Part shown: positions 19,397 through 27,325 of the stretch, in pieces
Numbering within the stretch: position 1 is the stretch's first letter
How the letters are laid out: each line of letters starts with the position of its first letter
Source: Hellea sp.
Lineage (GTDB): Bacteria > Pseudomonadota > Alphaproteobacteria > Caulobacterales > Maricaulaceae
Direction: 5' to 3'
NCBI GenBank assembly: GCA_020627655.1
Contig: JAHDGM010000001.1
Coordinates: 54,016-118,015 of the forward strand
DNA length: 64,000 nt
Program-made: the position numbers and the translations under genes
Notes under the pieces: generated by a model
Seen by the model: the letters and a program-made list of their open reading frames with translations, nothing else
Database searches by the model: none
What the model was told of the DNA's origin: nothing

Positions 19397-19564
19397 GCCT
19401 TGTTAGCAAAATTAATTTAACGAACCAATCCAAAGACTGTTCGCTGTTACTCCGCTGTTACGCGGGCTTTCATTTACGCAATAATTTACCGGATATCTGC
19501 GCCGTTTTGGCTTGAAACGGTTAAATTCTCCCGTTAACCCAAATAAGCGGAGATTATAAAGACT

Positions 19565-21367
19565 ATGAAGCCTACCGATACGTCCAACCCGGATTATTTT
19601 CATAAAGTTGTTGATTGTCAGTGGGCCTGTCCCGCCCATACGCCTGTTCCGGCCTATATTAGATTGATCGCCCAAGGGCGTTATTCTGATGCCTATATGC
19701 TGAACCGGGAAAGCAATGTCTTTCCGGGGGTTTTGGGCCGGGTCTGTGACAGACCGTGCGAGCCTGCCTGTCGCCGCGGCCGGGTTGATGAGGAACCTGT
19801 CGCTATCTGCCGCCTCAAGCGCGTGGCCGCAGACCACCGTGATGACATTACGGATCGCCTGCCGAAAAAACCTGCCAAGACTAATGGCAAAAAGATTGCG
19901 CTTATAGGTGCAGGCCCTGCCAGTTTTACAGTGGCTAATGATCTCGCGCCTCTGGGTTATGAATGCACAATATTTGAAAAGTTCGATAAGCCGGGCGGTC
20001 TGATGCGCACAAATATTCCGGCTTTTCGTCTGCCCGAAGAAGTCCTGATGGACGAAATCGGCTATATTCTGGATATGGGTGTTGATCTGAAACTCGGCAC
20101 GCCCGTTAATTCCATGAAAGAGCTTTTAAAAGAGGGCTATGACGCGGTGTTTGTTGGAACCGGCGCGCCCAAGGGTAAAAACCTGATGCTGCCGGGTCGC
20201 GAGGAAGCCGATGCCAATATCCATATCGGGATTGAATGGCTGGAAGGCGTCGCCTTTGAGCATATCGACAATATCGGCAAGGAGGTTCTGATTATCGGTG
20301 TCGGCAATACGGCTATGGATTGCTGCCGCACGAGCCTTCGCCTTGGCGCGACAGACGTCAAAGTCATGGCCCGTAAACCCCGCGCCTTTTTCAAAGCCTC
20401 CCCGTGGGAGCTTGAAGACGCCGAAGAGGAAAATGTTGAAATCCTGACCAATCATTCCCCCAAAGCCTTTGTCCATAAAGACGGCAAGCTTACGGGTATG
20501 CTCTTTGATCTGATGGAATATGACATTGACGAAGCGGGCAAGATCACAGGTCAGCGCAGCATAGGTGAGAAAACCATTCCCTGTACGGATGTAATTCTGG
20601 CCATCGGACAGAATAATGCCTTTCCGTGGATCGAAGAAGATGCGGGCATTGAGTTTGATAAATGGGACGTGCCTGTTGTTGATAAAGTCACATTTGAGAG
20701 CAGCCAAAAAGGTGTGTTCTTTGGCGGCGACGCGGCCTTTGGCCCGCTTAATATTATCTGGGCCGTTGAGCATGGTCATCAAGCCGCCATCTCCATCCAT
20801 AAATATTGTCAGGGCGAGAGCCTGACCGAGCGGCGTCCGGATAAGCTGACACTTGAGCCTACCAAAATGGGTATGTTTGAGTGGCGCTATTCCAATGCTT
20901 TTGATGATAGTGATCGCCGCAAAATGGATCATGTGGCTTTGACCAAGCGCTTTGCAGATTTGGGCACTGAGGTAGAGCTGGGCTACACGCCGGAAAAAAT
21001 CGCCACCGAAGTTCAGCGCTGCCTGAACTGTGATATTCAAACCGTGTTCGACGCACCTAAATGCACCGAATGCGACGCCTGTATTGATGTCTGCCCGGTA
21101 GAGTGTCTATCCATCGAGCCAACCGCCGGAGAGCCGGCTTTGCGCGAAGCTATTAATTCCCATAACCCCGATCAGGCATTGTTTGTCTCGGGCGATCTGC
21201 CGCTGACGGGCCGGGTCATGATCAAGGATGAGGATGTCTGCCTGCACTGCGGATTATGCGCCGAGCGCTGCCCGACCGCCGCCTGGGATATGCAGGAGGG
21301 GATCGTGACCATCCATCATGCAGACGGTCAGGACGAATTTGATAAAATATTTGAGGCTGCCGAATAA
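19565..21367 (+). CDS. GltD-like FAD/Fe-S oxidoreductase of the 2-oxoacid oxidoreductase operon
   Basis: A 600-residue electron-transfer flavoprotein. An N-terminal Cys-rich region (CQWACPAHTPVPAY, then CDRPCEPACRRG) is the Fe-S domain of glutamate-synthase small subunits. An FAD site (ALIGAGPASF near residue 115) and an NAD(P) site (LIIGVGNTAMD near 240) follow. The last 130 residues carry two ferredoxin-type clusters (CTECDACIDVCP and CLHCGLCAERCP). The stop overlaps the ATG of the alpha subunit (TAATG). Together with the next genes it would pass electrons from 2-oxoacid oxidation to NAD(P), replacing a free ferredoxin. That role is inferred from the fused ferredoxin domain and operon order. 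Confidence 0.88.
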   Translation: MKPTDTSNPDYFHKVVDCQWACPAHTPVPAYIRLIAQGRYSDAYMLNRESNVFPGVLGRVCDRPCEPACRRGRVDEEPVAICRLKRVAADHRDDITDRLPKKPAKTNGKKIALIGAGPASFTVANDLAPLGYECTIFEKFDKPGGLMRTNIPAFRLPEEVLMDEIGYILDMGVDLKLGTPVNSMKELLKEGYDAVFVGTGAPKGKNLMLPGREEADANIHIGIEWLEGVAFEHIDNIGKEVLIIGVGNTAMDCCRTSLRLGATDVKVMARKPRAFFKASPWELEDAEEENVEILTNHSPKAFVHKDGKLTGMLFDLMEYDIDEAGKITGQRSIGEKTIPCTDVILAIGQNNAFPWIEEDAGIEFDKWDVPVVDKVTFESSQKGVFFGGDAAFGPLNIIWAVEHGHQAAISIHKYCQGESLTERRPDKLTLEPTKMGMFEWRYSNAFDDSDRRKMDHVALTKRFADLGTEVELGYTPEKIATEVQRCLNCDIQTVFDAPKCTECDACIDVCPVECLSIEPTAGEPALREAINSHNPDQALFVSGDLPLTGRVMIKDEDVCLHCGLCAERCPTAAWDMQEGIVTIHHADGQDEFDKIFEAAE

Positions 21368-23184
21368 TGAGTGGACCAGCATTAAACGACTTCGTTATCC
21401 GGGTTGGTAACGTCAACGGTACGGGCTCGGCCTCGGCCAATGGCCTGTTGATGAAGGCCATTTTCCGCATGGGCGTTCCGGTGATCGGCAAGAACGTCTT
21501 TCCAAGTAATATTCAGGGCCTGCCCACATGGTATGAAATCCGGGTCAGCGGCGATGGCTATATGGGCCGCTCGGGTGATATCCACCTGATGATCGCCATG
21601 AACGCGGAAACCTATGCCAAGGATCTGGCCTGCGTAACGCCGGGCGGATATCTGATTTATGACAGTACCTGGCCGCGCCCTCATATGCTGCAGCGCGATG
21701 ACATCACCGTTATCGGTGTCCCGCTCTCGCGCATGGTCAATGAAACATTTCAGGTCGCCCGCTCACGTATATTGATGAAAAATATGGCCTATGTTGGCGC
21801 AGTGGCGGCGTTGATTAATCTGGATATGGATGTGGTCAGATCCATGGTCGAGGAGATGTTCGCCTCCAAGCAAAAACTTATCCCGCTTAACATGACCGCG
21901 CTTGAGCTCGGCTTTAATTATGTGCGTGAAAATATTGACCATCCTTTGCCCTTTACCCTTGAGAAAATGGACAAGACCAAAGGCAAGGTGATGATTGATG
22001 GTAATACGGCGGCGGGCCTTGGCTGTGTTTACGGCGGCGCAACCGTGGGTGCCTGGTATCCCATCACACCGTCCACATCGATCATGGATAGTTTCACCAA
22101 ATATTGCCACAAATTCCGCATTGATGAAAAAACCGGCGAGCACAAATTCGCCATCATACAGGCCGAGGATGAACTGGCCTCAGCCGGGCTGGTCATCGGG
22201 GCCGGGTGGATGGGCGCGCGCGCCTTTACCCCCACATCCGGGGCAGGCATTTCCTTGATGAATGAGTTTATCGGCTTTGCTTATTACAGCGAAACCCCGG
22301 CGACATTTTTCAATGTCCAGCGCGTCGGCCCGTCAACCGGCATGCCCACCCGCACCCAGCAATGCGATATCATGACCACGGCCTATTGCAGCCACGGGGA
22401 CACCAAACACATTGTCCTTTATCCGGCAGACCCCAAAGAATGTTTTGAAATGGCCGCCACAGCTCTTGATCTGGCCGAACGGTTCCAGACGCCGGTCTTC
22501 TTCCTGTCCGATCTGGATCTGGGCATGAATGACTGGATGGTGGATGAACTGGAATGGGATGATAATTACGTTCCTGACCGGGGTAAAGTTCTGACCCGCG
22601 AAGATCTGGATGCTGAGGGCTATGAGTTTTACCGCTGGTATGACCATGATGGTGACGGTATTCCGCACCGAACGCTCCCTGGTACGCACCCGACCAAAGG
22701 CGCGTTTTTCACCCGCGGCTCGGGCCATAATAAATGGGGTAAATATACCGAAGATTCCGAAGAATATCTCGAGATTGTCGACCGCCTGATCGTCAAATGG
22801 CAAAATGCTCGTCATGTCTGCCCGCAGCCCGTTCTGCGTAAAGCCGCCAAGAAGGCCAGCGCCGGTGTTATCGCCATTGGCAGCTCTGACCCGGCGGTTA
22901 TCGAGGCTCAGGACCGCCTTGCGGCACAGGGCGTGCATGTGGACTATCTGCGCGTTCGGGCTTTCCCGTTTAATGATGAGGTCGAGGACTTCATGGCCCA
23001 GCATGACACGATTTATGTGGTCGAGCAGAACCGCGACGCCCAGCTGAAAATGCTATTGGTCAATGAAACCAATGTGCCCAAAAACAAGCTTGTCTCCGTC
23101 CTGCATTATGGCGGCGAACCGCTGTCCTATAAGTTCGTCATGAACGAAATCAGCCAGCAATTAGCGGCAAGGAAAAGTGCGTAA
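21367..23184 (+). CDS. korA: 2-oxoacid:acceptor oxidoreductase, fused gamma-alpha subunit
   Basis: A 605-residue protein that combines the gamma domain (residues about 1-190, with GNVNGTGSASANGLL) and the alpha, pyrimidine-binding domain (from about 205, with GNTAAGLGCVYGGATVGAWYPITPST). It is the KorA-type subunit of 2-oxoglutarate or related ferredoxin oxidoreductases, which decarboxylate a 2-oxoacid to an acyl-CoA. The TPP-binding beta subunit is at 23571, separated by an unrelated lipoprotein gene. Start and stop are firm. 2-Oxoglutarate is the likely substrate, but pyruvate or branched 2-oxoacids cannot be excluded. Confidence 0.9.
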   Translation: MSGPALNDFVIRVGNVNGTGSASANGLLMKAIFRMGVPVIGKNVFPSNIQGLPTWYEIRVSGDGYMGRSGDIHLMIAMNAETYAKDLACVTPGGYLIYDSTWPRPHMLQRDDITVIGVPLSRMVNETFQVARSRILMKNMAYVGAVAALINLDMDVVRSMVEEMFASKQKLIPLNMTALELGFNYVRENIDHPLPFTLEKMDKTKGKVMIDGNTAAGLGCVYGGATVGAWYPITPSTSIMDSFTKYCHKFRIDEKTGEHKFAIIQAEDELASAGLVIGAGWMGARAFTPTSGAGISLMNEFIGFAYYSETPATFFNVQRVGPSTGMPTRTQQCDIMTTAYCSHGDTKHIVLYPADPKECFEMAATALDLAERFQTPVFFLSDLDLGMNDWMVDELEWDDNYVPDRGKVLTREDLDAEGYEFYRWYDHDGDGIPHRTLPGTHPTKGAFFTRGSGHNKWGKYTEDSEEYLEIVDRLIVKWQNARHVCPQPVLRKAAKKASAGVIAIGSSDPAVIEAQDRLAAQGVHVDYLRVRAFPFNDEVEDFMAQHDTIYVVEQNRDAQLKMLLVNETNVPKNKLVSVLHYGGEPLSYKFVMNEISQQLAARKSA

Positions 23185-23562
23185 GTGAGGGCGGTCACTC
23201 TGATAACATTATCCTTCGGTTTGTCAGCATGTGCTACAGCGGTTGAAAAACCTGTTCGAGATAATTCAGTCACCTTGACCGGTAAGATTTTGAACGTTGA
23301 AAAAGTTGCCGTGATGAAGTCGGGTCATAATTTGACCGATGAACTTGGCAACTGGCTAACAACTGAACAAACTGTTTCGACCTTACAAACTGACGCTGAT
23401 CAGTCGATCCGTTTTTTAGGTAAATGCGAAGGCATGCCAGAGCATCCGTTTTCTCGTTCCGTTGAAAATGTAACTGTGATGCTTGTGGCAAAGAACACAG
23501 GTTATGGAAATCAAAAGACCGATAACCCGGTTTTTGCATTAGAAAACTGCAAGGTTAGATAG
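23185..23562 (+). CDS. Small lipoprotein lodged between korA and korB
   Basis: A 125-residue predicted lipoprotein starting at GTG 23185, immediately after the korA stop (TAAGTG). A lipobox (LSAC) is followed by a beta-rich domain with two Cys. No enzyme motif is seen and I do not recognise the family. It is richer in A and T than the flanking kor genes and has no obvious link to a cytoplasmic oxidoreductase, so it looks like a later insertion that kept the operon transcribed through. The reading frame, signal and lack of overlap support a real gene. Confidence 0.6.
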   Translation: MRAVTLITLSFGLSACATAVEKPVRDNSVTLTGKILNVEKVAVMKSGHNLTDELGNWLTTEQTVSTLQTDADQSIRFLGKCEGMPEHPFSRSVENVTVMLVAKNTGYGNQKTDNPVFALENCKVR

Positions 23563-23570
23563 GAAAAATC

Positions 23571-24626
23571 ATGGTATCATTCACCAAACCCAAAATCCGT
23601 CTGCCCCATCAAAAGACCAATGATATCGGTCTGATCCGCGGCGATTATGACGGGGTGATGTCCACGCTCTGTGCGGGCTGTGGCCATGATAGTGTCACTG
23701 CCGCCATGGCGACCGCGTTTTTTGAGCTCTCCATCGAGCCCCACAAAGCCGTGAAAGTTTCCGGCATTGGCTGCTCGTCCAAGACCACCTCTTATTTTAT
23801 GAAAGAGGCCCACGGTAATAACACCGTCCATGGCCGCATGCCGAGCGTGGCCACAGGCGCCATGGCCGGCAATCCGCACATGACCTATATCGGTGTGTCG
23901 GGCGATGGCGATAGTCTTTCCATTGGCGCGGGACAGCTCGTCCATGCCATGCGCCGCAATATCAACATGCTTTATATGCTGGAAAATAACGGGGTTTACG
24001 GCCTGACCAAAGGGCAGTTCTCGGCCGCCGCAGATGTAGGCAGTATCAGCAAAAAAGGTGACGTCAATATCATGAAGCCCATCGACCCTTGCGCGCTGGC
24101 GCTCTCTGTCGGGGCGACCTTTGTGGCGCGCAGCTTCTCGGGCGATAAGGAACAACTGGTCAGCCTGATCAAAGCGGGCCTGAAACATAAAGGCTTTGCC
24201 CTGATTGATGTGATCAGCCCCTGCGTCAGCTTTAACGATCATAAAGGCTCCACCAAATCCTACGCCCATACGTTTAAATATTACCACAAGGCCGTGCACG
24301 CCGATTACGTCCCCCCGTCCGAGGAAATCCGCGCCAGCTATGAAGATGGTAAGTCCATGCCCATCGAACTCCACGATGGCGGCATCATCAATCTGCGCAA
24401 GTTAGACTCCGGCTATGACCCTACCGACCGAGCCAGCGCCTTTGCCAAAGTGCTCGAGTCCCAGGAGAGCGACGACATATTGACGGGCCTTTTATATATC
24501 GACGAAACCACGCCCGACATGGCGACCCGCAACAAACTCCCAAGCCGCCCGCTCAACACCTTCCCCTATGAGGAGCTCAATCCGGGGGCGGATGCACTTA
24601 AGGACGCCATGAAGGAGTTTGGGTAG
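23571..24626 (+). CDS. korB: 2-oxoacid:acceptor oxidoreductase, beta (TPP) subunit
   Basis: A 351-residue thiamine-diphosphate subunit. CAGCGHDSVTAAM and GIGCSSKTTSYF give the Fe-S/TPP-domain start, GVSGDGDSLSIGAGQL is the TPP-magnesium motif, and NNGVYGLTKGQ completes the site. It pairs with the gamma-alpha subunit at 21367. GGAAAAA precedes the ATG. It is the last gene of the operon; the retron ncRNA begins about 30 bases after its stop. Confidence 0.92.
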   Translation: MVSFTKPKIRLPHQKTNDIGLIRGDYDGVMSTLCAGCGHDSVTAAMATAFFELSIEPHKAVKVSGIGCSSKTTSYFMKEAHGNNTVHGRMPSVATGAMAGNPHMTYIGVSGDGDSLSIGAGQLVHAMRRNINMLYMLENNGVYGLTKGQFSAAADVGSISKKGDVNIMKPIDPCALALSVGATFVARSFSGDKEQLVSLIKAGLKHKGFALIDVISPCVSFNDHKGSTKSYAHTFKYYHKAVHADYVPPSEEIRASYEDGKSMPIELHDGGIINLRKLDSGYDPTDRASAFAKVLESQESDDILTGLLYIDETTPDMATRNKLPSRPLNTFPYEELNPGADALKDAMKEFG

Positions 24627-24658
24627 GGGTTTACAATCCCATTCTTTATATTAAACTA

Positions 24659-24829
24659 ACAGTACTTTACGTGATTTGACCATATTAGGTTAATTGTCGG
24701 GCGTTTCGCCAGACTGTGACGAATTGGCTATATTTAGCGGTATTGATAATCAATTTTATCACAAACGCTTTGTATCGCTTATTGTGAGAAAATTGCTTAT
24801 CAATACCTCGCTCTAGGGTAAAGAATTGT
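24659..24829 (+). ncRNA. Retron msr-msd RNA
   Basis: The 171-base segment folds as a retron ncRNA. The a1 strand (24659-24670) pairs with a2 (24818-24829) at 11 of 12 positions, one of them G-U. G24671, just after a1, is the natural candidate for the branching guanosine. The msr part has two stem-loops: TTGACC with GGTTAA (24676-24693) and a longer one (24696-24714) with a UUU loop. The msd part is a 26-position hairpin (24739-24764 with 24782-24807) with two mismatches and a loop of 17 bases. The length is close to that of the Ec86/Eco1 RNA as I recall it. A TATATT box at 24647 would start transcription near 24659. The a2 strand covers the effector's TTG start. Confidence 0.85.
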
Positions 24830-25857
24830 CATCTAAGGAACTTAAATTTGATGAGTTTGTAACGCTTTTTGTTAATTCGGTAGATTTAGAAAATCTTAGA
24901 ATTTTACGTGCCCAAGAAATTGTCTTTTTTTGCGGTGGTAAAATTGATAGTGTAAATACAGCCCAGACTGCCCCGGGGTCATTCCGTTCTTTTCTACATC
25001 ATAAAATAGACAATGATGTTTCCATGAAAGATATAAATTTTGTGAGGGCAGAAGAATTAGCGAATTGGTATTTTGATGCGCTGAAAGATGGTATTCATTT
25101 TGAAGATTTGTTGAGATTTGAAACCCAAATGTCATATCTCGCCGCTTTAACATGCATCGTTCTGGAAAGTGCCGGTGCTATAGCGGAGTTAGGCGCATTC
25201 AGCGTGATTGACGAATTTCAGAATCGAATAATGGTCATTGTTAGGGACAAAGAATACGCGGAAAAGTCTTTCATTTCTCTGGGGCCTATAAGAAAGCTGC
25301 AAAATGAATATGGTGATGAAGGTGGAATTTTTGTTTATGAGTGGGATGTTACCTTTTCAATCGGTGAAAAAGGTGAAGTTGTAAAAAAGCTAAATGCGGA
25401 TCAACTTGATTTACTTTACTGGCAATTTTGTGCTGATTTACGACAATCCATAGAATTTGCGCACAAATCTGAAAAATTCCAACCAGAAAACATGCGACAT
25501 ATTTTTTTGCTGATCGTTGATTTGGTAGCCGTTTTCCATTGCTTGAAACTTGGGGAAATTCGTAAGCTAATCGTACATTTTAACGTCAATTTTCAACCGA
25601 AAATGATCAAAGTCTGCCTATTTTTTGCAGTCAAGCTGGGGTTGATTCAAAAAACGCGATACGGCGGCGCGGATTATTATACATCCAAAGCATCGAAGGA
25701 ATTTGCGGAGTATAATTTCTCGAAATCATCTAAGGCTAAATTTAGCCGTGCGCCGTTCAAAATGAATGTACGAAAGGCGATCGGAGAAACTGAAAAACAA
25801 CGTGAATACGTGCTTCAAAGACTGAAAAAAGAATTGGATGGAGAAGGGGATGAATAG
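24826..25857 (+). CDS. Retron effector: nucleoside-deoxyribosyltransferase-like plus winged helix
   Basis: A 343-residue protein starting at TTG 24826, with AGGG seven bases upstream; no other start fits before the first conserved motif. Residues about 30-165 form a nucleoside 2-deoxyribosyltransferase-like domain: FFCGG (35-38), LESAGAIAELGAFS (113-126, holding the probable catalytic Glu) and KSFISLGPIRKL (147-158). These match, segment by segment, the accessory protein of retron Ec86 as I recall it. Residues about 240-290 form a winged helix (GLIQKTRYGGADYYTSK). In type II-A retrons this protein is the toxic effector held in check by RT and msDNA. It is strongly A+T-rich. Its stop overlaps the RT start by eight bases. 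Confidence 0.85.
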   Translation: MSSKELKFDEFVTLFVNSVDLENLRILRAQEIVFFCGGKIDSVNTAQTAPGSFRSFLHHKIDNDVSMKDINFVRAEELANWYFDALKDGIHFEDLLRFETQMSYLAALTCIVLESAGAIAELGAFSVIDEFQNRIMVIVRDKEYAEKSFISLGPIRKLQNEYGDEGGIFVYEWDVTFSIGEKGEVVKKLNADQLDLLYWQFCADLRQSIEFAHKSEKFQPENMRHIFLLIVDLVAVFHCLKLGEIRKLIVHFNVNFQPKMIKVCLFFAVKLGLIQKTRYGGADYYTSKASKEFAEYNFSKSSKAKFSRAPFKMNVRKAIGETEKQREYVLQRLKKELDGEGDE

Positions 25858-26800
25858 AGTTATCAGCCGTATTTCATCCGAGTTTAATCTCAATGAGTTT
25901 GAGACCAATTATTTGATACTTTCAGCTCCGAAACGTTATAAAGACTTTACTATTGAAAAGGCATCAGGGAGGGGTCGCCGACCAATATCGCAACCATCTC
26001 CTGAAGTTAAAAATTTGCAAAGGTTTGTGATCCGAGAGTTTTTGTCTGAGCTACCAGTGCATGATGCTGCATATGCTTATGTTGAATCACGCAGCATTAA
26101 AGATAATGCGGAAATTCATGCCCGGGCTCGATATTTGTTAAAAATGGATTTTGAAGCTTTCTTTCCCTCTATAAAGTCTCACCACTTCATTAAGCATTTG
26201 AATAAGTATGGGAATTCTCAGTTCACTGCCGAAGAAGCCAGAAGTTTAGCCCTTATCTGTTTCAGGCGAAGATCATCAGATTATATACCGTACCTCAGTA
26301 TTGGAGCGCCTAGCTCGCCTTTTATATCGAATACCATGCTATATGATTTCGATGTTTTGGTCGAAGCTTACTGCTTAGACAGGCAGATTAAGTACACAAG
26401 ATACGCTGATGATTTGTCGTTCTCAACAAACCAGCCGCACTTTTTGAAAGGAGTTCCCGATTTAATCTCTGATATGCTTGAAAGTTTAGATTACCCGAAG
26501 TTGAGTGTGAACTCTAACAAGACGATCCACACATCTCGCAAACGTAATAGAAAGGTAACTGGATTAACGTTAAGTAATTCTGGATATGCCTCTATTGGTA
26601 GGGGCAGAAAAAGAAACATTTCCGCAATGGTACATCACGCTAAATTGCAGAAATTGAACGATCTTGAGCTAAAGGTATTACAAGGACAATTGGGATTTAT
26701 AAAGTTTATAGACCCCACTTTTTTCGCTAAATTAAAGTCAAAATATGGTTCCGAAATTGTGGAATATATTCAAAGAACGAATTTTAAGAGTTCAGACTGA
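25850..26800 (+). CDS. Retron reverse transcriptase
   Basis: A 316-residue reverse transcriptase. The ATG at 25850 has GGAG and GGGG directly upstream; an earlier ATG at 25838 is less likely. Motifs in order are RRPISQPS (RT0/1 region), the retron-specific NAEIH (86-90), LLKMDFEAFFPSI with Asp100, IGAPSSPFISN (151-161), RYADDLSFS (184-192, catalytic Asp pair) and the retron-specific VTGL (236-239). The C-terminal GFIKFIDP and LKSKYG resemble the thumb region of Ec86 RT. It would make msDNA from the RNA at 24659. No intron-maturase or group II domain is present. It overlaps the effector gene by eight bases and has the same low GC. Confidence 0.95.
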   Translation: MNRVISRISSEFNLNEFETNYLILSAPKRYKDFTIEKASGRGRRPISQPSPEVKNLQRFVIREFLSELPVHDAAYAYVESRSIKDNAEIHARARYLLKMDFEAFFPSIKSHHFIKHLNKYGNSQFTAEEARSLALICFRRRSSDYIPYLSIGAPSSPFISNTMLYDFDVLVEAYCLDRQIKYTRYADDLSFSTNQPHFLKGVPDLISDMLESLDYPKLSVNSNKTIHTSRKRNRKVTGLTLSNSGYASIGRGRKRNISAMVHHAKLQKLNDLELKVLQGQLGFIKFIDPTFFAKLKSKYGSEIVEYIQRTNFKSSD

Positions 26801-26818
26801 TTAGATGTTTTTATCTAA
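26801..26818. other. Small hairpin after the retron RT gene
   Basis: TTAGAT and ATCTAA pair around a six-base, T-rich loop immediately after the RT stop. There is no T run downstream, so it is a weak terminator at best. It also contains the stop codon of the minus-strand remnant and thus marks the right edge of the retron. Confidence 0.4.
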
Positions 26819-26988
26819 ACCTTAAAAACTTGGTGCCGATGCCAGTCCAAAAACGCCGGGTGGGGGGCTTTGCGAGGGTCGTCGGGGACTGTGGCTTTGA
26901 AATTCTTTTGAATTAATCGGTCCACACTCTCCCGGTCATTGATATGACGACTGCCTGACGTCAGTGAATCAGCGACTAGCCAAAATTG
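26815..26988 (-). pseudogene. C-terminal remnant of an unidentified gene
   Basis: Between the stops at 26989-26991 and 26815-26817 the minus strand encodes 57 residues that look like real protein: the segment includes FWLVADSLTSGSRHINDRES and later KATVPDDPRKAPHPAFLDWH. GC content and codon use match the chromosome and not the A+T-rich retron. There is no start codon or Shine-Dalgarno, and the frame is closed upstream, so this is the 3' end of a broken gene. I do not recognise the family. It abuts the retron, which suggests that the retron's arrival or a linked deletion removed the rest. Confidence 0.55.
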
Positions 26989-27247
26989 CTAAAAATAATA
27001 TTCCTGCGATTGAGGAATACCAAATCAATCCGTTTAAAAATCTTCGAGATTTCTCTGGATTCATATGACTAGTAGCTGCTGCTGTTATCGCTGTTGTTGA
27101 AGTGACAAAAATTCCAGCGTCTAAAGACATTTCAGGTTTCTGATACATCAAACCAAATGCTGTAAAAACCCAAGTAAAATAGCCAATGCCGATTGCTGTT
27201 TTTAATTGTGAAAAGAGTGGTGGTGTGGATGTTGAAGTATGGGTCAT
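26969..27247 (-). CDS. Small membrane protein, hypothetical
   Basis: A 92-residue frame with two likely membrane segments (about 17-34 and 73-90) and a polar middle. The ATG at 27247 has no Shine-Dalgarno, and the last residues overlap the gene remnant at 26815-26988 in another frame. It is A+T-rich like the retron. It may be a genuine small inner-membrane protein or a chance frame. I do not recognise it. Confidence 0.4.
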   Translation of the reverse strand: MTHTSTSTPPLFSQLKTAIGIGYFTWVFTAFGLMYQKPEMSLDAGIFVTSTTAITAAATSHMNPEKSRRFLNGLIWYSSIAGILFLAILASR

Positions 27248-27325
27248 AAATTATTTATTACACTAATTTACGCTTTATTTAAAGAAGGAGTTCCATTCCC
27301 GCTTCATTCTTCCTAAACCACCTTC

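Noticed and set aside
20126..21040. Long minus-strand frame (304 residues) opposite the GltD-like gene
   Set aside because: It is entirely antisense to a gene with clear Fe-S and FAD motifs; such frames are common in this composition.
24633..24648. An alternative a1 strand (ATTCTTTA) pairing with TAAAGAAT at 24819
   Set aside because: Only eight clean pairs, and it would put about 25 extra bases before the msr. The 24659-24670 strand pairs over 12 positions and is followed directly by a G, as in known retrons.
24630..24657. Promoter TTTACA-16-TAAACT for the retron
   Set aside because: It would start transcription near 24664 and cut off part of a1. TATATT at 24647 gives a start at 24659, although it lacks a good -35 box. 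Neither is firm enough to list.
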